Counted from the stretch's first letter, positions 18,088 to 28,748 are shown. The stretch is DNA of 64,000 nucleotides from Acetofilamentum sp. (GCA_020720625.1 DYOH01000006.1:21135-85134); one strand, 5' to 3'. Notes: generated from the letters alone by a model not told the origin. Made by a program: numbers and translations.

Positions 18088-19083
18088 TTATCTGCTTATC
18101 AGGCCATTAGCCAGCAAATATTCGGCAATCTGAATAGCATTGGTGGCGGCCCCTTTTCGCAGGTTATCAGCTACAACCCACATATTTATTGTATTGGCTT
18201 GCGAATCGTCGCGCCTTATTCGGCCTACAAATACTTCGTCTTTGTGCTGACTATATTTAGCCATCGGATATTGCTTTTCTTTTGGATTATCAAGCACAAT
18301 CAATCCTTTTGTATTATTCAGAATATCAAATACTTCGGCCATCTCAAAGCTTTTGTGGAATTCGGCATTCACACTTTCGGAGTGGCCGCCCACTACCGGA
18401 ACCCTTACGGCGGTGGCTGTGATACCCAGACTGTAATCGTCGAAAATTTTTCTGGTTTCGTTTACCAGTTTTATTTCTTCTTTGGTGTAATTATTTTCTT
18501 CGAATATATCGCATTGCGGAATACAGTTTTTATCTATTGGGTAGGGGTAGGCCATTTCGCCTTCGATACCCATTCTTTCGTTTTCCATTTGTTTTACTGC
18601 TTTTACGCCAGTACCAGTTATCGATTGATAGGTGGAAATAACTAATCTTTTTATTTTGAATGCTTTGTGTAGTTCGTTCAGTGCCACAACCATTTGTATT
18701 GTAGAGCAATTTGGGTTGGCAATTATTTTATCGTTTGAAGTAAGCACATGTGCATTTATTTCCGGAACTACAAGCTTTTTGGTTTTATCCATTCGCCATG
18801 CCGATGAATTATCAACTACCACGGTGCCTTTTTCTGCAAATTTCGGTGCCCACTGTAATGATGTATTGCCTCCGGCCGAAAAAATGGCTACGTCGGCTAC
18901 TTTATCGATGGCATCTTGCATCGAAATTATTTTATAGGCTTTGTTTTTAAATTGAATTTCTTTTCCAATACTTTTTTCCGATGCAACTACGTATAACTCA
19001 TCTACCGGAAAATTTCTTTCTTCTAATACCTTTAACATCACTGTGCCAACCAATCCTGTGGCACCCACAACTGCTACTTTCAT
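18088..19083 (-). CDS. asd: Aspartate-semialdehyde dehydrogenase
   Basis: 331 residues. It reduces aspartyl phosphate to the semialdehyde, feeding lysine/diaminopimelate, threonine and methionine synthesis. The NADP-binding start is VAVVGATGLVG; the catalytic cysteine lies in NPNCSTIQ (near residue 128); GGHSESVN carries the conserved late His. The length is normal. Single gene, convergent with the methyltransferase-glycosyltransferase fusion and divergent from the TPR gene. A TAATTTTG -7-like element (minus strand, 19126-19133) lies upstream. Confidence 0.96.
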   Translation of the reverse strand: MKVAVVGATGLVGTVMLKVLEERNFPVDELYVVASEKSIGKEIQFKNKAYKIISMQDAIDKVADVAIFSAGGNTSLQWAPKFAEKGTVVVDNSSAWRMDKTKKLVVPEINAHVLTSNDKIIANPNCSTIQMVVALNELHKAFKIKRLVISTYQSITGTGVKAVKQMENERMGIEGEMAYPYPIDKNCIPQCDIFEENNYTKEEIKLVNETRKIFDDYSLGITATAVRVPVVGGHSESVNAEFHKSFEMAEVFDILNNTKGLIVLDNPKEKQYPMAKYSQHKDEVFVGRIRRDDSQANTINMWVVADNLRKGAATNAIQIAEYLLANGLISR

Positions 19084-19196
19084 CTATTTTTCGTTATTTT
19101 GTGGATTATTAACTTGTTTGTTGAGCAAAATTAGTAATTTCTTTTACAATATTTCGTTTATTTTTATATCTTGTCTAAATTATTATGCATTACGCT

Positions 19197-21020
19197 ATGA
19201 ACTTGAAAATCTTTGTTTTAACCCTGCTTTGGATGTGCGTTTTGATGGTAAACTTACACGCTCAGGAACCTTCGGAAACTCAGTTGGCTATGGCTTATTA
19301 TAATGAAGGTAAATACGAACAATCTGCAGATTTATTCAAGAAACTTTACGATAAGGCTCAAGCTAAATTTTATTTTGATTATTATCTCAAATCTTTACTA
19401 AAGCTCGAACAATTTGATTTGGCCGAAAAAGAGGTAAAAAAAGAAATTAGAAACAACAAGTCGGATATTAGTTTGCTTGTGGACCTTGGCTATATTTTTC
19501 AGATGCAAAATAATTTTGATAAGGCTAAGGAGTTATACAATAGTGTATTGCAAAAAATTCCGGCAGATAGAAATATGATTTCGCGCATTGCAAATGCTTT
19601 TATGTCGAAACAGGAATATGAATATGCCGAGCAAACCTACTTGGCCGCTCGAAATAAAATGCTTGGTCAGAAATTTCATTACGAGTTAGCTAATGTTTAT
19701 GCTGCACAGCGCAATTATGAAATGATGATTGAAGAATATATGGAGCAAATTTATGAAGTTCCATCTGATTTGCCTAATATCAAAAATAGCTTGCAGTATT
19801 ACATCGTTAATATTGCCGATCAGGATTTTAAGGTATTATTTCATAATAGCTTACTCAAAAGAGTTCAAAAATTTTTAAATCACCCGGTTTACAACGATTT
19901 ATTGCTTTGGTTTTATATTCAGGAAAAAAATTATGCTGCGGCCCTAATTCAGGCGAAAGCACTAGATAAAAGACTTTCTGAAAATAGCCGAAGAGTGATT
20001 GAAATTGGAAATATGGCGCTCGAAAATAAAGATTTTGATGTGGCAGAAAAGGCTTTTTCTTACGCAATTGAGAATTCAGAACGTTCGAATAATCAGAATG
20101 CCCGATTAGGACTGCTTAATACGTTTTATCAAAAATTAGTAAACGGACTTATTCGTGACGAAGCCCAGATACAGCAGTTGGAGAAGCAATATTTGGATGC
20201 CATAAACGAATTTGGTCTTAGTAATATCACCATTCAAATTATTCGTGATTTAGCGCATATAGAAGCATTTTTTTTAGATAAGCCCAACGAAGGAATTGAT
20301 TTACTTAACAAAGCTTTGGCAATTAAAAATTTACCTTTTGAACTTATGGCCATCTGCAAATTAGAACTTGGAGATATTCAGCTGCTTACCGGGGATGTAT
20401 GGGAAGCTGTGCTTACTTATGGACAGGTGGAAAAAGCAAATAGTGAGAATCCTTATGGGCATGAGGCTAAATATAGAAAAGCCAGAATTGCATTTTATAC
20501 CGGCAAATTCGAGTGGGCTAAAGCTCAGCTTGATGTTTTAAAAGCTTCTACAAGTAAACTTATTGCAAACGATGCTACAGAATTATCGCTTTTAATTAGC
20601 GACAATCTAAATGAAGATTCGGTTTCAATGCCTTTGAAAATTTTTGCTCGGGCTGAAATGTACTTTGCTCAAAATAACGACTCCTTGGCTTTGCTTTCAT
20701 TAGATAGTTTAACAAAATTCTATTTTTCGCATCTTATTATCGACGATGTATATTATCGTAGAGCAAAATATTTCTATAGCAAGAGTTTGTACGATAAGGC
20801 TTTACCTGAATTGTTGAAAATTACCCAAGAATATGCATGGGGAATTTTGGCCGATAATGCATGGTTTATGTTAGCTCAGATTTACGAAAGAAACGGCAAA
20901 ACTGATTTGGCTCTTGAGGCTTATCTCGAGATAATTCAGAATTATGCCGATAGTATTTTTGTGCAGGAAGCCAGAGCCAGATTAAGATTATTAAGGGGGG
21001 ATTATAAAAACGAACTTTAG
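19197..21020 (+). CDS. Exported tetratricopeptide-repeat protein
   Basis: 607 residues with a signal peptide (hydrophobic core about 4-20, ending LHAQ). Helical TPR-like repeats run through the protein: AYYNEGKYEQSADLFKKLY near the start, DLGYIFQMQNNFDKAKELY, and a closing set with WFMLAQIYERNGKTDLALE. No catalytic domain. It probably acts as a periplasmic scaffold, and similar proteins are common in this phylum. Starts are possible at 19185 or 19197; the latter gives the cleaner signal peptide. Confidence 0.8.
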   Translation: MNLKIFVLTLLWMCVLMVNLHAQEPSETQLAMAYYNEGKYEQSADLFKKLYDKAQAKFYFDYYLKSLLKLEQFDLAEKEVKKEIRNNKSDISLLVDLGYIFQMQNNFDKAKELYNSVLQKIPADRNMISRIANAFMSKQEYEYAEQTYLAARNKMLGQKFHYELANVYAAQRNYEMMIEEYMEQIYEVPSDLPNIKNSLQYYIVNIADQDFKVLFHNSLLKRVQKFLNHPVYNDLLLWFYIQEKNYAAALIQAKALDKRLSENSRRVIEIGNMALENKDFDVAEKAFSYAIENSERSNNQNARLGLLNTFYQKLVNGLIRDEAQIQQLEKQYLDAINEFGLSNITIQIIRDLAHIEAFFLDKPNEGIDLLNKALAIKNLPFELMAICKLELGDIQLLTGDVWEAVLTYGQVEKANSENPYGHEAKYRKARIAFYTGKFEWAKAQLDVLKASTSKLIANDATELSLLISDNLNEDSVSMPLKIFARAEMYFAQNNDSLALLSLDSLTKFYFSHLIIDDVYYRRAKYFYSKSLYDKALPELLKITQEYAWGILADNAWFMLAQIYERNGKTDLALEAYLEIIQNYADSIFVQEARARLRLLRGDYKNEL

Positions 21021-21021
21021 T

Positions 21022-21051
21022 TTTGTTTCATTTGCATTTCACTTATCTTTG
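21022..21051 (+). promoter_or_regulatory. Promoter of the DUF4296 lipoprotein operon
   Basis: TTTG at 21022-21025 and TATCTTTG at 21044-21051, with 18 bases between, close to the 19-21 base optimum. The start codon follows 20 bases later. Confidence 0.6.
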
Positions 21052-21071
21052 CATAAAACTTTTTTATTAAA

Positions 21072-21815
21072 ATGAAATTAAAATATTTTGCCGTATTTTT
21101 GCTCGTTAGCGTAGCGTTTATTGCTTGTGAGTCTAAGCCCGATGGTGTGCTTGGTGATGAAAAAATGGTTCAGGTTCTAACTGATATTCATATTACGGAT
21201 GCGATCCTGAATGAGAAACGTATTTTCGATAAAAATATAAAAGACACCATGTCATCATATTATGATCATGTTTGGGTGAAAAATAATATTAGTTATCAGG
21301 ATTTTAAAACATCCATCAATTATTATACACGGAATACCACTGAATTGAATATTATTTATGATAGTGTGATTTCCCGATTGATTCACATGCGCGATTCCGT
21401 TAGAGACAGAGACCAGGTGGAACTCGTGAAGGAAGGTTATAAAATGAATCTATGGAGTCAAAAATCGGAATGGTCAATTCCGGAAGATGGACATGATAAT
21501 ATGATTTTTTATAAGATTATTACTAATAATCATGGCGTTTACACCTTGAAAGCCAAAATACGAATGTATCCTGATGATGGTTCTACTGTGCCTAGAATTA
21601 CTGTGGTAGCTTATTACGACGATGAAACTTATGATGCCAGCTATGATTATGGGGTTGTTAAAGATGGACAATGGCACGATCATGAGGCAAAAGTGAGAAC
21701 TAACGAAGGAAAGGTGCTCAACAGAATTGCCGGTTGGGTGCTCGATCATAGTCAACTTCAGGGGCATAAGCATGCCGATATTAAGGATATCGAACTTATC
21801 TATTCATCAAAATAA
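21072..21815 (+). CDS. DUF4296 lipoprotein
   Basis: 247 residues with a lipoprotein signal (VSVAFIAC, lipobox Cys near residue 19). The N-terminal half (VLTDIHITDAILNEK, YDHVWVKNNISYQDFKTS) matches the DUF4296 pattern found widely in Bacteroidota. The C-terminal half is an extra beta-rich region. Function unknown. First gene of a three-gene operon; it overlaps the next gene by one base. Confidence 0.8.
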   Translation: MKLKYFAVFLLVSVAFIACESKPDGVLGDEKMVQVLTDIHITDAILNEKRIFDKNIKDTMSSYYDHVWVKNNISYQDFKTSINYYTRNTTELNIIYDSVISRLIHMRDSVRDRDQVELVKEGYKMNLWSQKSEWSIPEDGHDNMIFYKIITNNHGVYTLKAKIRMYPDDGSTVPRITVVAYYDDETYDASYDYGVVKDGQWHDHEAKVRTNEGKVLNRIAGWVLDHSQLQGHKHADIKDIELIYSSK

Positions 21816-22369
21816 TGGCTTTCCCATTTAACTATAAACAAATAGTTAGTAGCAACAATATTGATGTGACTGCGAAGGTATCGGATAACGATTTGTATAC
21901 TTTTTTCCGTCAAAAGATTAACATGGCTTCTGTGAGCGATTGGTCTGAAGCTGAATCGGGACTTTCTTTTGTTTCGCGAAATAGTTTATTTGGCATTCAT
22001 ACATTTATGCAATTAAAGTGGCAGTTTAAGCCAATGATTCATATCGAAATTACTTTCGATATGGATAATTTTTTGCGTTTGCTTTCTTTGGTAGCTATTG
22101 TTGTTGGTTTATTGGGTAAAATGAGTTTTCAGCATTATATACTCATTAGCTTTTTTATAATTGTAGTTTTATTTCTGATTAACTTTTCGATTTTAAAAAT
22201 TTATTCTAAGCGTTTGATAAACGATGCAATGGCATTTGTTGTCCCCGAGAACTTAAGCACCGAAATTGGGCTTGATGAGAAGAGTTTTTTTTCCGATTAT
22301 TCTGTCTCCCGCGAAAATAGCGATATTCATTATCAAACGAAGGATAATAGTAAAAGTAGTAGCCTATGA
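21815..22369 (+). CDS. Hypothetical membrane protein
   Basis: 184 residues. The soluble N-terminus (about 1-85) is followed by two hydrophobic helices (about 88-105 and 108-130) and a polar tail. It is not recognised. It is translationally coupled on both sides: its ATG overlaps the previous stop by one base, and its stop overlaps the next start by four. Confidence 0.65.
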   Translation: MAFPFNYKQIVSSNNIDVTAKVSDNDLYTFFRQKINMASVSDWSEAESGLSFVSRNSLFGIHTFMQLKWQFKPMIHIEITFDMDNFLRLLSLVAIVVGLLGKMSFQHYILISFFIIVVLFLINFSILKIYSKRLINDAMAFVVPENLSTEIGLDEKSFFSDYSVSRENSDIHYQTKDNSKSSSL

Positions 22370-23550
22370 TAAAGCGCAGATTGAGTGCAAATTACGTTTA
22401 TACCGGAAAAGTAAACGAGTTTTTCAGAAATGCCATTATAGAGCTTGATGAAAATAACCGCATTATTCAGGTATTGCCTAATGCTGATAATCGGGAACTG
22501 GCTTTTACCGAATTTTATAATGGAATCCTTGTTCCTGGATTTATTAATGTACATAGCCATTTAGAGTTATCCGGTCTGAAGAATAAAATGGAAAAAAATA
22601 CCGGTTTAGCCGGTTTTTTTGAGCAATTGAATGCAAAAAGAGCCGCACTTATAACTGATGCTAGCAAAAATGCTTTGCAAATGGCGATTGAAGAAATGTG
22701 GCGAAATGGTATTGTGGCGGTGGGAGATATCGTTAACACACCAGATACTTTGGATGTAAAGAAAAAGTTTTACGCTCAGCTATATTTCCATAATTTTGTC
22801 GAGTTAATTGGTTTTGCTGCTTCTCATGCCGATAGTGTTTTTAATATTGGGCTTGAACTTGCATCAAAATTTGCACATTTTTCTAATTCTTCTATTGTGC
22901 CGCATGCTGTTTATTCTGTTTCGGAGGCACTTTTCGAATTGATTTTTCGGCACTCATCATTATCTGAGTCTATTCTTAGTATTCATCATCAGGAGAGTAT
23001 TCATGAGAATCTGATTATTGCCCAAAGAGCCGGATTATTGGCCAAGGTGTTTAACCACAGAAAGTATCATCTTAACGATTTACCTTTATCTGATACAGTT
23101 TCCGATTTTATATCACACAAAATTTCGAATCAAAAATTAATTTTGGTGCATAATACTTTTGCTGGTGTTTGCGATTTACAGGGTTTTAATAAGCAAAATA
23201 CCTTTTTGGCTATTTGTATTAATTCCAATTTGTTTATTGAAAATGAAATTCCGCTTATTGACCAACTTTATGCATCCGGACTACCGATTTGCCTGGGAAC
23301 TGATAGTTTTGCTTCTAATGATTCGCTTTCTATTCTCGATGAAATAAAGTCCATTATGTATCATTTTCCGGAGTTCGATTTTTCTGAAGTTTTGAGCTGG
23401 GCTACTTTGAATGGAGCAAAAGCCTTGAATATTCAAAACGATTATGGTACTTTTGAAAAAGGGAAAAAACCAGGTGTTAATCTTATTCAAAACTTTGATT
23501 TCAAGCGCAAAAGAGTAAGCAATGATAGTTTGGTAAAAAGAATTGCTTAA
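22366..23550 (+). CDS. Amidohydrolase-family metalloenzyme
   Basis: 394 residues of the cytosine deaminase/chlorohydrolase-like amidohydrolase superfamily. It shows the N-terminal small beta domain, PGFINVHSHLELSG (metal-binding HxH), HHQES, VHNT and the late GTDSFASND with the metal-binding Asp. The substrate could be an N-heterocycle such as aminofutalosine, adenosine analogues or guanine-like bases; the sequence does not decide. It is the third gene of the DUF4296 operon, an association I recall from other Bacteroidota. Its stop overlaps the convergent phosphodiesterase gene by four bases. Confidence 0.85.
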   Translation: MIKRRLSANYVYTGKVNEFFRNAIIELDENNRIIQVLPNADNRELAFTEFYNGILVPGFINVHSHLELSGLKNKMEKNTGLAGFFEQLNAKRAALITDASKNALQMAIEEMWRNGIVAVGDIVNTPDTLDVKKKFYAQLYFHNFVELIGFAASHADSVFNIGLELASKFAHFSNSSIVPHAVYSVSEALFELIFRHSSLSESILSIHHQESIHENLIIAQRAGLLAKVFNHRKYHLNDLPLSDTVSDFISHKISNQKLILVHNTFAGVCDLQGFNKQNTFLAICINSNLFIENEIPLIDQLYASGLPICLGTDSFASNDSLSILDEIKSIMYHFPEFDFSEVLSWATLNGAKALNIQNDYGTFEKGKKPGVNLIQNFDFKRKRVSNDSLVKRIA

Positions 23551-24464
23551 GGGTATAAGCCTTTTTTTTGCAATACTTTTATCAGCAAATCGGGTCTGTC
23601 GGTAATAATGCCGTCTACTTTTTTTTCTATCAGTAATTCCATTTCATTTTCGCTGTTGATTGTCCAGAAGAATATGCCATATCCTTTTTGTTGTGCTTTA
23701 TTAATTAGCGAAGCTTTATCAAGCGACAAAAACGATTCATTTGTCGGTATGGCTAATATCTTGGTTTGTGGAAACTGAAATTTAGATAGAAATAGTTTTT
23801 CTTTGATAAGAAATTCTCTTGCCTCATTGCTGGCCGCAGAACAAATATATTTGTTGGCTGTAATTTTCTGAAAATAATCCAATGTAGCTTGATGAAAAGA
23901 TGAAATTATTACGTCGTCTGTTCGTTTGTATTTTTTGAGCAGATAGGCTAATTCTCGTGATGCTTTTAAGCCGCTTTCTCCATCATCTTTTATCTCAATT
24001 AATATTTTTACCAATGGATAGCGTACAAATACCTGTTCCAGACTTGGAATTTTTATTGTGGTATCAGCATAGGGATTATTTCCATCTAAATCTTTGAATT
24101 TTTTTGCAAAATTGAGCTGTTTGAGTACTAAAAGTGAGTATCTCGCTACTTCTCCTTTCCCATTTGATGTTCTATCCAAACTCTCGTCATGAATGCAAAC
24201 CAACTGACTGTCGCGCGAAAGTCTTACGTCCATTTCGAGCATATCTGCGCCAAGGGCAAGTGAACTGTCAAAGGCTAAGAGGGTATTTTCGGGAAACAAT
24301 AATTTGCTGCCACCGTGGGCAATAATTAATGGCCTTTCGTATTGTTTGAAACTATAATTTGGGCTACGCTGTTTGTTTTCAGGAACATAATCTAAAGCAA
24401 GCAGTAATATTATTAGTGCAAAAATTGTTGAGAATATATATGATTTTATCGACTTGTTTTCCAT
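23547..24464 (-). CDS. Glycerophosphodiester phosphodiesterase
   Basis: 305 residues. One N-terminal membrane anchor or signal (about 9-24), then a GDPD TIM barrel with the catalytic HGG (IIAHGG), PENT, the metal-binding EMDV and the second His in IHDESLDRT; the late GIITDRPDL is also conserved. It hydrolyses deacylated phospholipids to glycerol-3-phosphate and an alcohol, probably on the periplasmic side. The ATG at 24464 is chosen over an in-frame TTG at 24473. Confidence 0.92.
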   Translation of the reverse strand: MENKSIKSYIFSTIFALIILLLALDYVPENKQRSPNYSFKQYERPLIIAHGGSKLLFPENTLLAFDSSLALGADMLEMDVRLSRDSQLVCIHDESLDRTSNGKGEVARYSLLVLKQLNFAKKFKDLDGNNPYADTTIKIPSLEQVFVRYPLVKILIEIKDDGESGLKASRELAYLLKKYKRTDDVIISSFHQATLDYFQKITANKYICSAASNEAREFLIKEKLFLSKFQFPQTKILAIPTNESFLSLDKASLINKAQQKGYGIFFWTINSENEMELLIEKKVDGIITDRPDLLIKVLQKKGLYP

Positions 24465-24562
24465 CGTTTGCAATATTTCTGTTTATTTCCAAATTTAATC
24501 TTTATTTTTTTATCATCCAAAATTCTTGCTATTAACAATAATGCTGCGTTTATGTTATCGGC

Positions 24563-24603
24563 AAAAAAAAAACTTCCTTAAGCTAAATAGCTTACAGGAA
24601 GTT
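24563..24603 (-). terminator. Terminator of the gltX operon
   Basis: AACTTCCT / AGGAAGTT (8 bp) continues into TAAGCT / AGCTTA (6 bp) with a single unpaired base and a 4-nt loop. On the minus strand it is followed by a T-run (A-run at 24563-24572). Confidence 0.85.
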
Positions 24604-24635
24604 ACAATGTTTAATCCGATATTCGGAAATTTGTA

Positions 24636-26165
24636 TTATTTTAATTTTTCTATTGCATAGTTTAATCTTGATATACTTTGCTCTTTTCCGATGATTTCTA
24701 ATATGTCAAATAGATGGGGTCCTTTTGATTCGCCAACTATAGCAACACGAAATGCATTCATTACAGCTCCTATATTCATATTATTTTGTTCGATATATGC
24801 TTTTACTTCCGATTCTAGTAAATGGGCCGAAAAATCCTGGCATTTTTCTAAGATTTCTATCATTTGAAGCATTTGTGCGGAACTATCTTCTTTCCACCTT
24901 TTTTTTATGGTTTTCTCGTCGAAGGCCATTGGAGCCACAAAGAAAAAATCGCTTTGTTCCCAAAAATCTTTAACAAAAACAGAGCGGTCTTTTACTAAGG
25001 CTACAATTTTTTCTAGTTTATTTATGTCTGCATCTACGTTTTTTAATTTAAGCAATTTCGAAAATTCTTGGGCAAGTTCTCTATTTTCTCTCTTTCTCAA
25101 ATAATGCTGATTAAACCATTTGGCTTTTTCGGGGTCAAATCGCGAGCCTGATTTTCCAACTCGTTCCAGGCTAAAAAGTGGCGCAAGTTCTTCAACGTTA
25201 AAAAATTCTTGTTCAATACCCGGATTCCATCCCAAAAGGGCTAAAATATTAATAACGGCATCCGGAAAATAGCCACTTTCGCGGTAACCCGACGATATTT
25301 CTCCTGTTTCGGGGTCTTGCCATTCAAGCGGAAATACAGGGAATCCCATTTTATCGCCGTCTCTTTTACTTAGTTTGCCTTTTCCTTCGGGTTTTAGGAT
25401 TAATGGCAAATGGGCAAACTCGGGCATCACTGTTTCCCAGCCAAAGGCCCGATATAGCATTACATGTAAAGGTAAAGAGGGTAGCCATTCTTCGCCACGG
25501 ATTACATGGCTTATTTGCATTAAATAGTCGTCTACAATATTGGCAAGATGGTAGGTGGGCATTCCATCTGATTTGAATAGCACTTTATCGTCTAATAAGG
25601 ACGAATTTACGGTTACCTGGCCTCTAATAATGTCTTGCACAACTACATCTTCGTTTGCCGGCATTTTAAATCTGATTACATAATTTTCGCCGGAGTTCAG
25701 TTTCTCTAATACTTCTGAATTGCTTAAAGTGAGCGAATTTTTCATTTCGCCACGGGTATGTGCATTGTATTGTTGAATTGCTGATTTCTCGTTTTGCAAT
25801 TTTTCGCGCATGATTTCGAGTTCTTCGGGGGTATCAAACGCATAGTATGCTTTATCCTTGTGAATCAAATCAATTGCATATTTTTGATATATTTCTTTTC
25901 GTTCCGATTGTCGGTACGGACCATATTTTCCTTCTTTCACTATCGATTCGTCGGGAACCAAACCTAGCCAGTTTAGTGAATTTACAATATATTCCTCGGC
26001 TCCGGGAACATATCGGCCTTGGTCGGTGTCTTCTATGCGCAATAAAAAATCACCACCGTGTTTTTTGGCAAATAAATAATTAAATAAGGCTGTTCTAACG
26101 CCTCCTATGTGCAAGGGACCTGTTGGACTGGGCGCAAATCGCACTCTTACTCTTCGATTCTGCAT
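24636..26165 (-). CDS. gltX: Glutamate-tRNA ligase
   Basis: 509 residues, class I synthetase. The HIGH signature is [11 protein letters not shown] at the start, [10 protein letters not shown] follows, and the KMSKS equivalent is KLSKRDG. The C-terminal helical anticodon-binding domain is present and the length is normal. It is the last gene of a minus-strand operon after waaA (43-base gap), ended by the hairpin at about 24.57-24.60 kb. Confidence 0.97.
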   Translation of the reverse strand: MQNRRVRVRFAPSPTGPLHIGGVRTALFNYLFAKKHGGDFLLRIEDTDQGRYVPGAEEYIVNSLNWLGLVPDESIVKEGKYGPYRQSERKEIYQKYAIDLIHKDKAYYAFDTPEELEIMREKLQNEKSAIQQYNAHTRGEMKNSLTLSNSEVLEKLNSGENYVIRFKMPANEDVVVQDIIRGQVTVNSSLLDDKVLFKSDGMPTYHLANIVDDYLMQISHVIRGEEWLPSLPLHVMLYRAFGWETVMPEFAHLPLILKPEGKGKLSKRDGDKMGFPVFPLEWQDPETGEISSGYRESGYFPDAVINILALLGWNPGIEQEFFNVEELAPLFSLERVGKSGSRFDPEKAKWFNQHYLRKRENRELAQEFSKLLKLKNVDADINKLEKIVALVKDRSVFVKDFWEQSDFFFVAPMAFDEKTIKKRWKEDSSAQMLQMIEILEKCQDFSAHLLESEVKAYIEQNNMNIGAVMNAFRVAIVGESKGPHLFDILEIIGKEQSISRLNYAIEKLK

Positions 26166-26208
26166 ATTCTTGTTTCTTAACTTTCTAAAATTCTTGCAAA
26201 GATAGTAA

Positions 26209-27447
26209 TTATTCAGGCTTGGAAAATATACATTTTAGGATTTGATGCGTGGCTCCTGTATTTTTCTCAATGTACTGCTTATTTTTTTCGCCGCTAGCCA
26301 TTCGGGCATCTTCCTTTTCTAGCCAATAATTTAGTTGTGTGTTTAATTGTTCTGTCGATTTTATACTTACTGCACCACCATGTGAAATCATTTCTTTTGC
26401 CTCTTCAAATTTTTGGTATTTGGGGCCAAATATTATGGCCAGGCCGAATGTGGCCGGTTCCATGGTATTATGTATACCTGACCCAAAACCACCTCCAATG
26501 TATGCTATTTCTCCATACTGATAGAGCGATGAAAGCATGCCAACGTTATCTATGATTAAAATGCTTACATCTTTTACATTCTCTATGTGGGCATTCGAAT
26601 ATCTTATAAAACTTTTTTTTAGTTGATTTTCGATTTGGATTATATGGTTTTTACTGATTTCGTGGGGGGCAATGATGTATTTTGTATCTGCCTGATTATT
26701 ATTAATATAATCGATAATGTGCTTCTCGTCGGGCGGCCAACTGCTACCGGCCACAACGAGCTTTTTATGATTTTTGAATGCGGCTGCAATAGCAATCTTT
26801 TCTGCTTGTTTTCCAATGGAAAATACTCTGTCGAATCTTGTATCGCTGCTTCTGCTTACGTTGGTAAATCCATATTTAGTCAATAATTCTACTGATTCCT
26901 GATTCTGAACAAAAAAATGGGTGAAAAAGCTGAGCATTTTCTTATAAAATCTTCCATAAGATTTAAAAAACAACTGGTTTTTACGGAACAAGCCTGAAAT
27001 TAGATAAGTTGGTATATTTTTTTTATGTAATTGGTTTAAATAGTGGTACCAAAAATCGTATTTTACAAAAATGCTCATTTCCGGGTTTATCCAGTCTATA
27101 AATTTTTTGGCGTTTTTTGCCTTGTCTGCGGGTAAGTAGCAAACATAATCTGCCAGGGCATAGTTTTTTCGGATTTCATATCCCGATGGTGAGAAAAAAC
27201 TCAGTACAATCTTTTTCTCCGGAAATTTGGCTTTTATGGCTTCTATCAGCGGTCTTCCTTGTTCAAATTCGCCTAGCGACGATACATGAAACCAAACAGT
27301 TTTGGTCTCAAACAGGTTTTTTGTCGAGATATTGTTTATACTAGCCTTTTGTCCTTGAACAAAAAGACCAGCTTTTCTATGTATCGGACTTATCAATTTG
27401 GCTGTTAATTGATAAACATAAATCCCTAAGTTGTACAAAATGAGCAT
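26209..27447 (-). CDS. waaA: 3-deoxy-D-manno-octulosonic acid (Kdo) transferase
   Basis: 412 residues, GT-B glycosyltransferase that adds Kdo to lipid A precursors at the inner membrane. An N-terminal hydrophobic anchor (about 1-18) is followed by [19 protein letters not shown], a close match to WaaA, with the catalytic Glu; then [27 protein letters not shown] and [17 protein letters not shown]. It indicates lipopolysaccharide with a Kdo core. Upstream ung ends only six bases before its start codon. Confidence 0.94.
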   Translation of the reverse strand: MLILYNLGIYVYQLTAKLISPIHRKAGLFVQGQKASINNISTKNLFETKTVWFHVSSLGEFEQGRPLIEAIKAKFPEKKIVLSFFSPSGYEIRKNYALADYVCYLPADKAKNAKKFIDWINPEMSIFVKYDFWYHYLNQLHKKNIPTYLISGLFRKNQLFFKSYGRFYKKMLSFFTHFFVQNQESVELLTKYGFTNVSRSSDTRFDRVFSIGKQAEKIAIAAAFKNHKKLVVAGSSWPPDEKHIIDYINNNQADTKYIIAPHEISKNHIIQIENQLKKSFIRYSNAHIENVKDVSILIIDNVGMLSSLYQYGEIAYIGGGFGSGIHNTMEPATFGLAIIFGPKYQKFEEAKEMISHGGAVSIKSTEQLNTQLNYWLEKEDARMASGEKNKQYIEKNTGATHQILKCIFSKPE

Positions 27448-27453
27448 ATTGTG

Positions 27454-28146
27454 TTATTTAAGGTAAATAGGTAAATCCCAGTTGATTTTTTTTTGTTTAT
27501 GCAGTTCTAAGTAGGCGTTTGTTTGGCTAAATGGTTGGGAGCCAAAAAATCCATTTCTTGCCGAAAGGGGCGAAGGATGTGCGCTTTTTATTATTTTGTG
27601 TTTGGTTTCGTCTATCAAATTTTGTTTTGAATGTGCAAAATTACCCCATAGAATAAATACAATCTGTTCTTTAGTATCCGAAATGCGGCTAATTATGGAG
27701 TCAGTAAATTTTTGCCAGCCTATTTTGCTATGCGATGCTGCTTTGTGAGCTTCAACGCTTAAAATGGCATTGATTAGTAAAACTCCTTGCTCGGCCCAAT
27801 TGCCTAAATCGCCATGAAACGGAATAGCTGCACCGGTATCTGAGTGGAGTTCTTTGTAAATATTTCGCAGGGATGGTGGAAGTGAAATTCCGCCAGGGAC
27901 AGAGAACGCAAGGCCATTGGCCTGCCCTGTATTGTGATAGGGGTCCTGGCCCAATATTACTACTTTTAGTTTGTTTAATGCACATAAGTGGAACGCCCGA
28001 AATAGTTGCTGTTTGGCAGGAAATATTTCTTTTGTGTTATAAAGTAATACTATTTCTTTTTCCATTTCATTAAATTCTTTGCTATGAATCTCTTCCCGCA
28101 AGAAAGTGCTCCAATCGGAGGGTATGTAGCTTTTTAGTTCTTTCAT
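27454..28146 (-). CDS. ung: Uracil-DNA glycosylase, family 1
   Basis: 230 residues. It removes uracil from DNA. The water-activating motif is ILGQDPYHNTGQANGLAFS; GVLLINAILSVE is conserved, and the DNA-intercalating loop is HPSPLSA. Full length. In an operon with the DCC-family gene upstream and waaA downstream. Confidence 0.97.
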   Translation of the reverse strand: MKELKSYIPSDWSTFLREEIHSKEFNEMEKEIVLLYNTKEIFPAKQQLFRAFHLCALNKLKVVILGQDPYHNTGQANGLAFSVPGGISLPPSLRNIYKELHSDTGAAIPFHGDLGNWAEQGVLLINAILSVEAHKAASHSKIGWQKFTDSIISRISDTKEQIVFILWGNFAHSKQNLIDETKHKIIKSAHPSPLSARNGFFGSQPFSQTNAYLELHKQKKINWDLPIYLK

Positions 28147-28169
28147 GCAACAAAATTAGGAAAGGCCGT

Positions 28170-28565
28170 TTAATCCAAAAATCTTTTTTTTAATTCCGGA
28201 CTTGGAATCATACATTTATCTTTTTTCCCAAACCATTTGTATCTGTTGATTGCTATAAAATCATATATTTTGTCTCTAATATAAAGGGGAATTAAGTAGG
28301 CTAGTTTTATTAATATGCGGGCACCACCAAATGCTGCTATTATTTCTATGGCGGCAGTTGATTTTACATAGGCTTTGCTATTTTTTAAGAGTATTACCGA
28401 ATCTGCTTTAATATGGTGATATTGCTCCATAAATTCCTTTGCGCTTTTGGATTGGATGGCTGCAAATACGAACTTCTCCTTTTTGTCCAGGCGTATAATG
28501 GATTGAACGCTCGAATTGCATAAATTGCATACGCCATCAAATAAAATTATTTGTTGCTCTTTCAT
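28170..28565 (-). CDS. DCC-family thiol-disulfide oxidoreductase-like protein (DUF393)
   Basis: 131 residues. The N-terminal LFDGVCNLCNSSVQ carries the DxxCxxC signature of the DUF393/DCC family, thioredoxin-fold proteins of unknown substrate. The late WFGKKDKCMIP region is also typical. It is the first gene of the operon with ung, waaA and gltX, reading away from the Nudix regulator. Confidence 0.9.
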   Translation of the reverse strand: MKEQQIILFDGVCNLCNSSVQSIIRLDKKEKFVFAAIQSKSAKEFMEQYHHIKADSVILLKNSKAYVKSTAAIEIIAAFGGARILIKLAYLIPLYIRDKIYDFIAINRYKWFGKKDKCMIPSPELKKRFLD

Positions 28566-28693
28566 AGTGCAAGTATAATAAATTCTTTTTTCTCTATCGT
28601 TATTTCATTGTATATTATAAATGCCTGAAATATTGTAGTTTATACTATTATCAAAAGAGTTTCAGTTTATGTATTTGGTAAAAATATGTTAAA

Positions 28694-28710
28694 AGTGTAT
28701 TTTGTACACT
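28694..28710 (+). promoter_or_regulatory. Operator 1 of the Nudix regulator
   Basis: A 17-bp perfect palindrome, AGTGT-ATTTTGT-ACACT, six bases upstream of the -33 box. A closely related 17-mer lies at 28747-28763 in opposite orientation, so both are probably binding sites for one dimeric regulator, most simply the product of the next gene. Confidence 0.6.
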
Positions 28711-28716
28711 ATATTG

Positions 28717-28748
28717 TTTGCTTGTAAAAATATATTGTCGTAGATTTG
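28717..28748 (+). promoter_or_regulatory. Promoter of the Nudix regulator operon
   Basis: TTTG at 28717-28720 and TAGATTTG at 28741-28748 with exactly 20 bases between: a full match to the Bacteroidota consensus. Confidence 0.75.

Noticed and set aside
18085-18645. 186-codon plus-strand ORF
   Set aside because: It is antisense to asd, which has all catalytic motifs.
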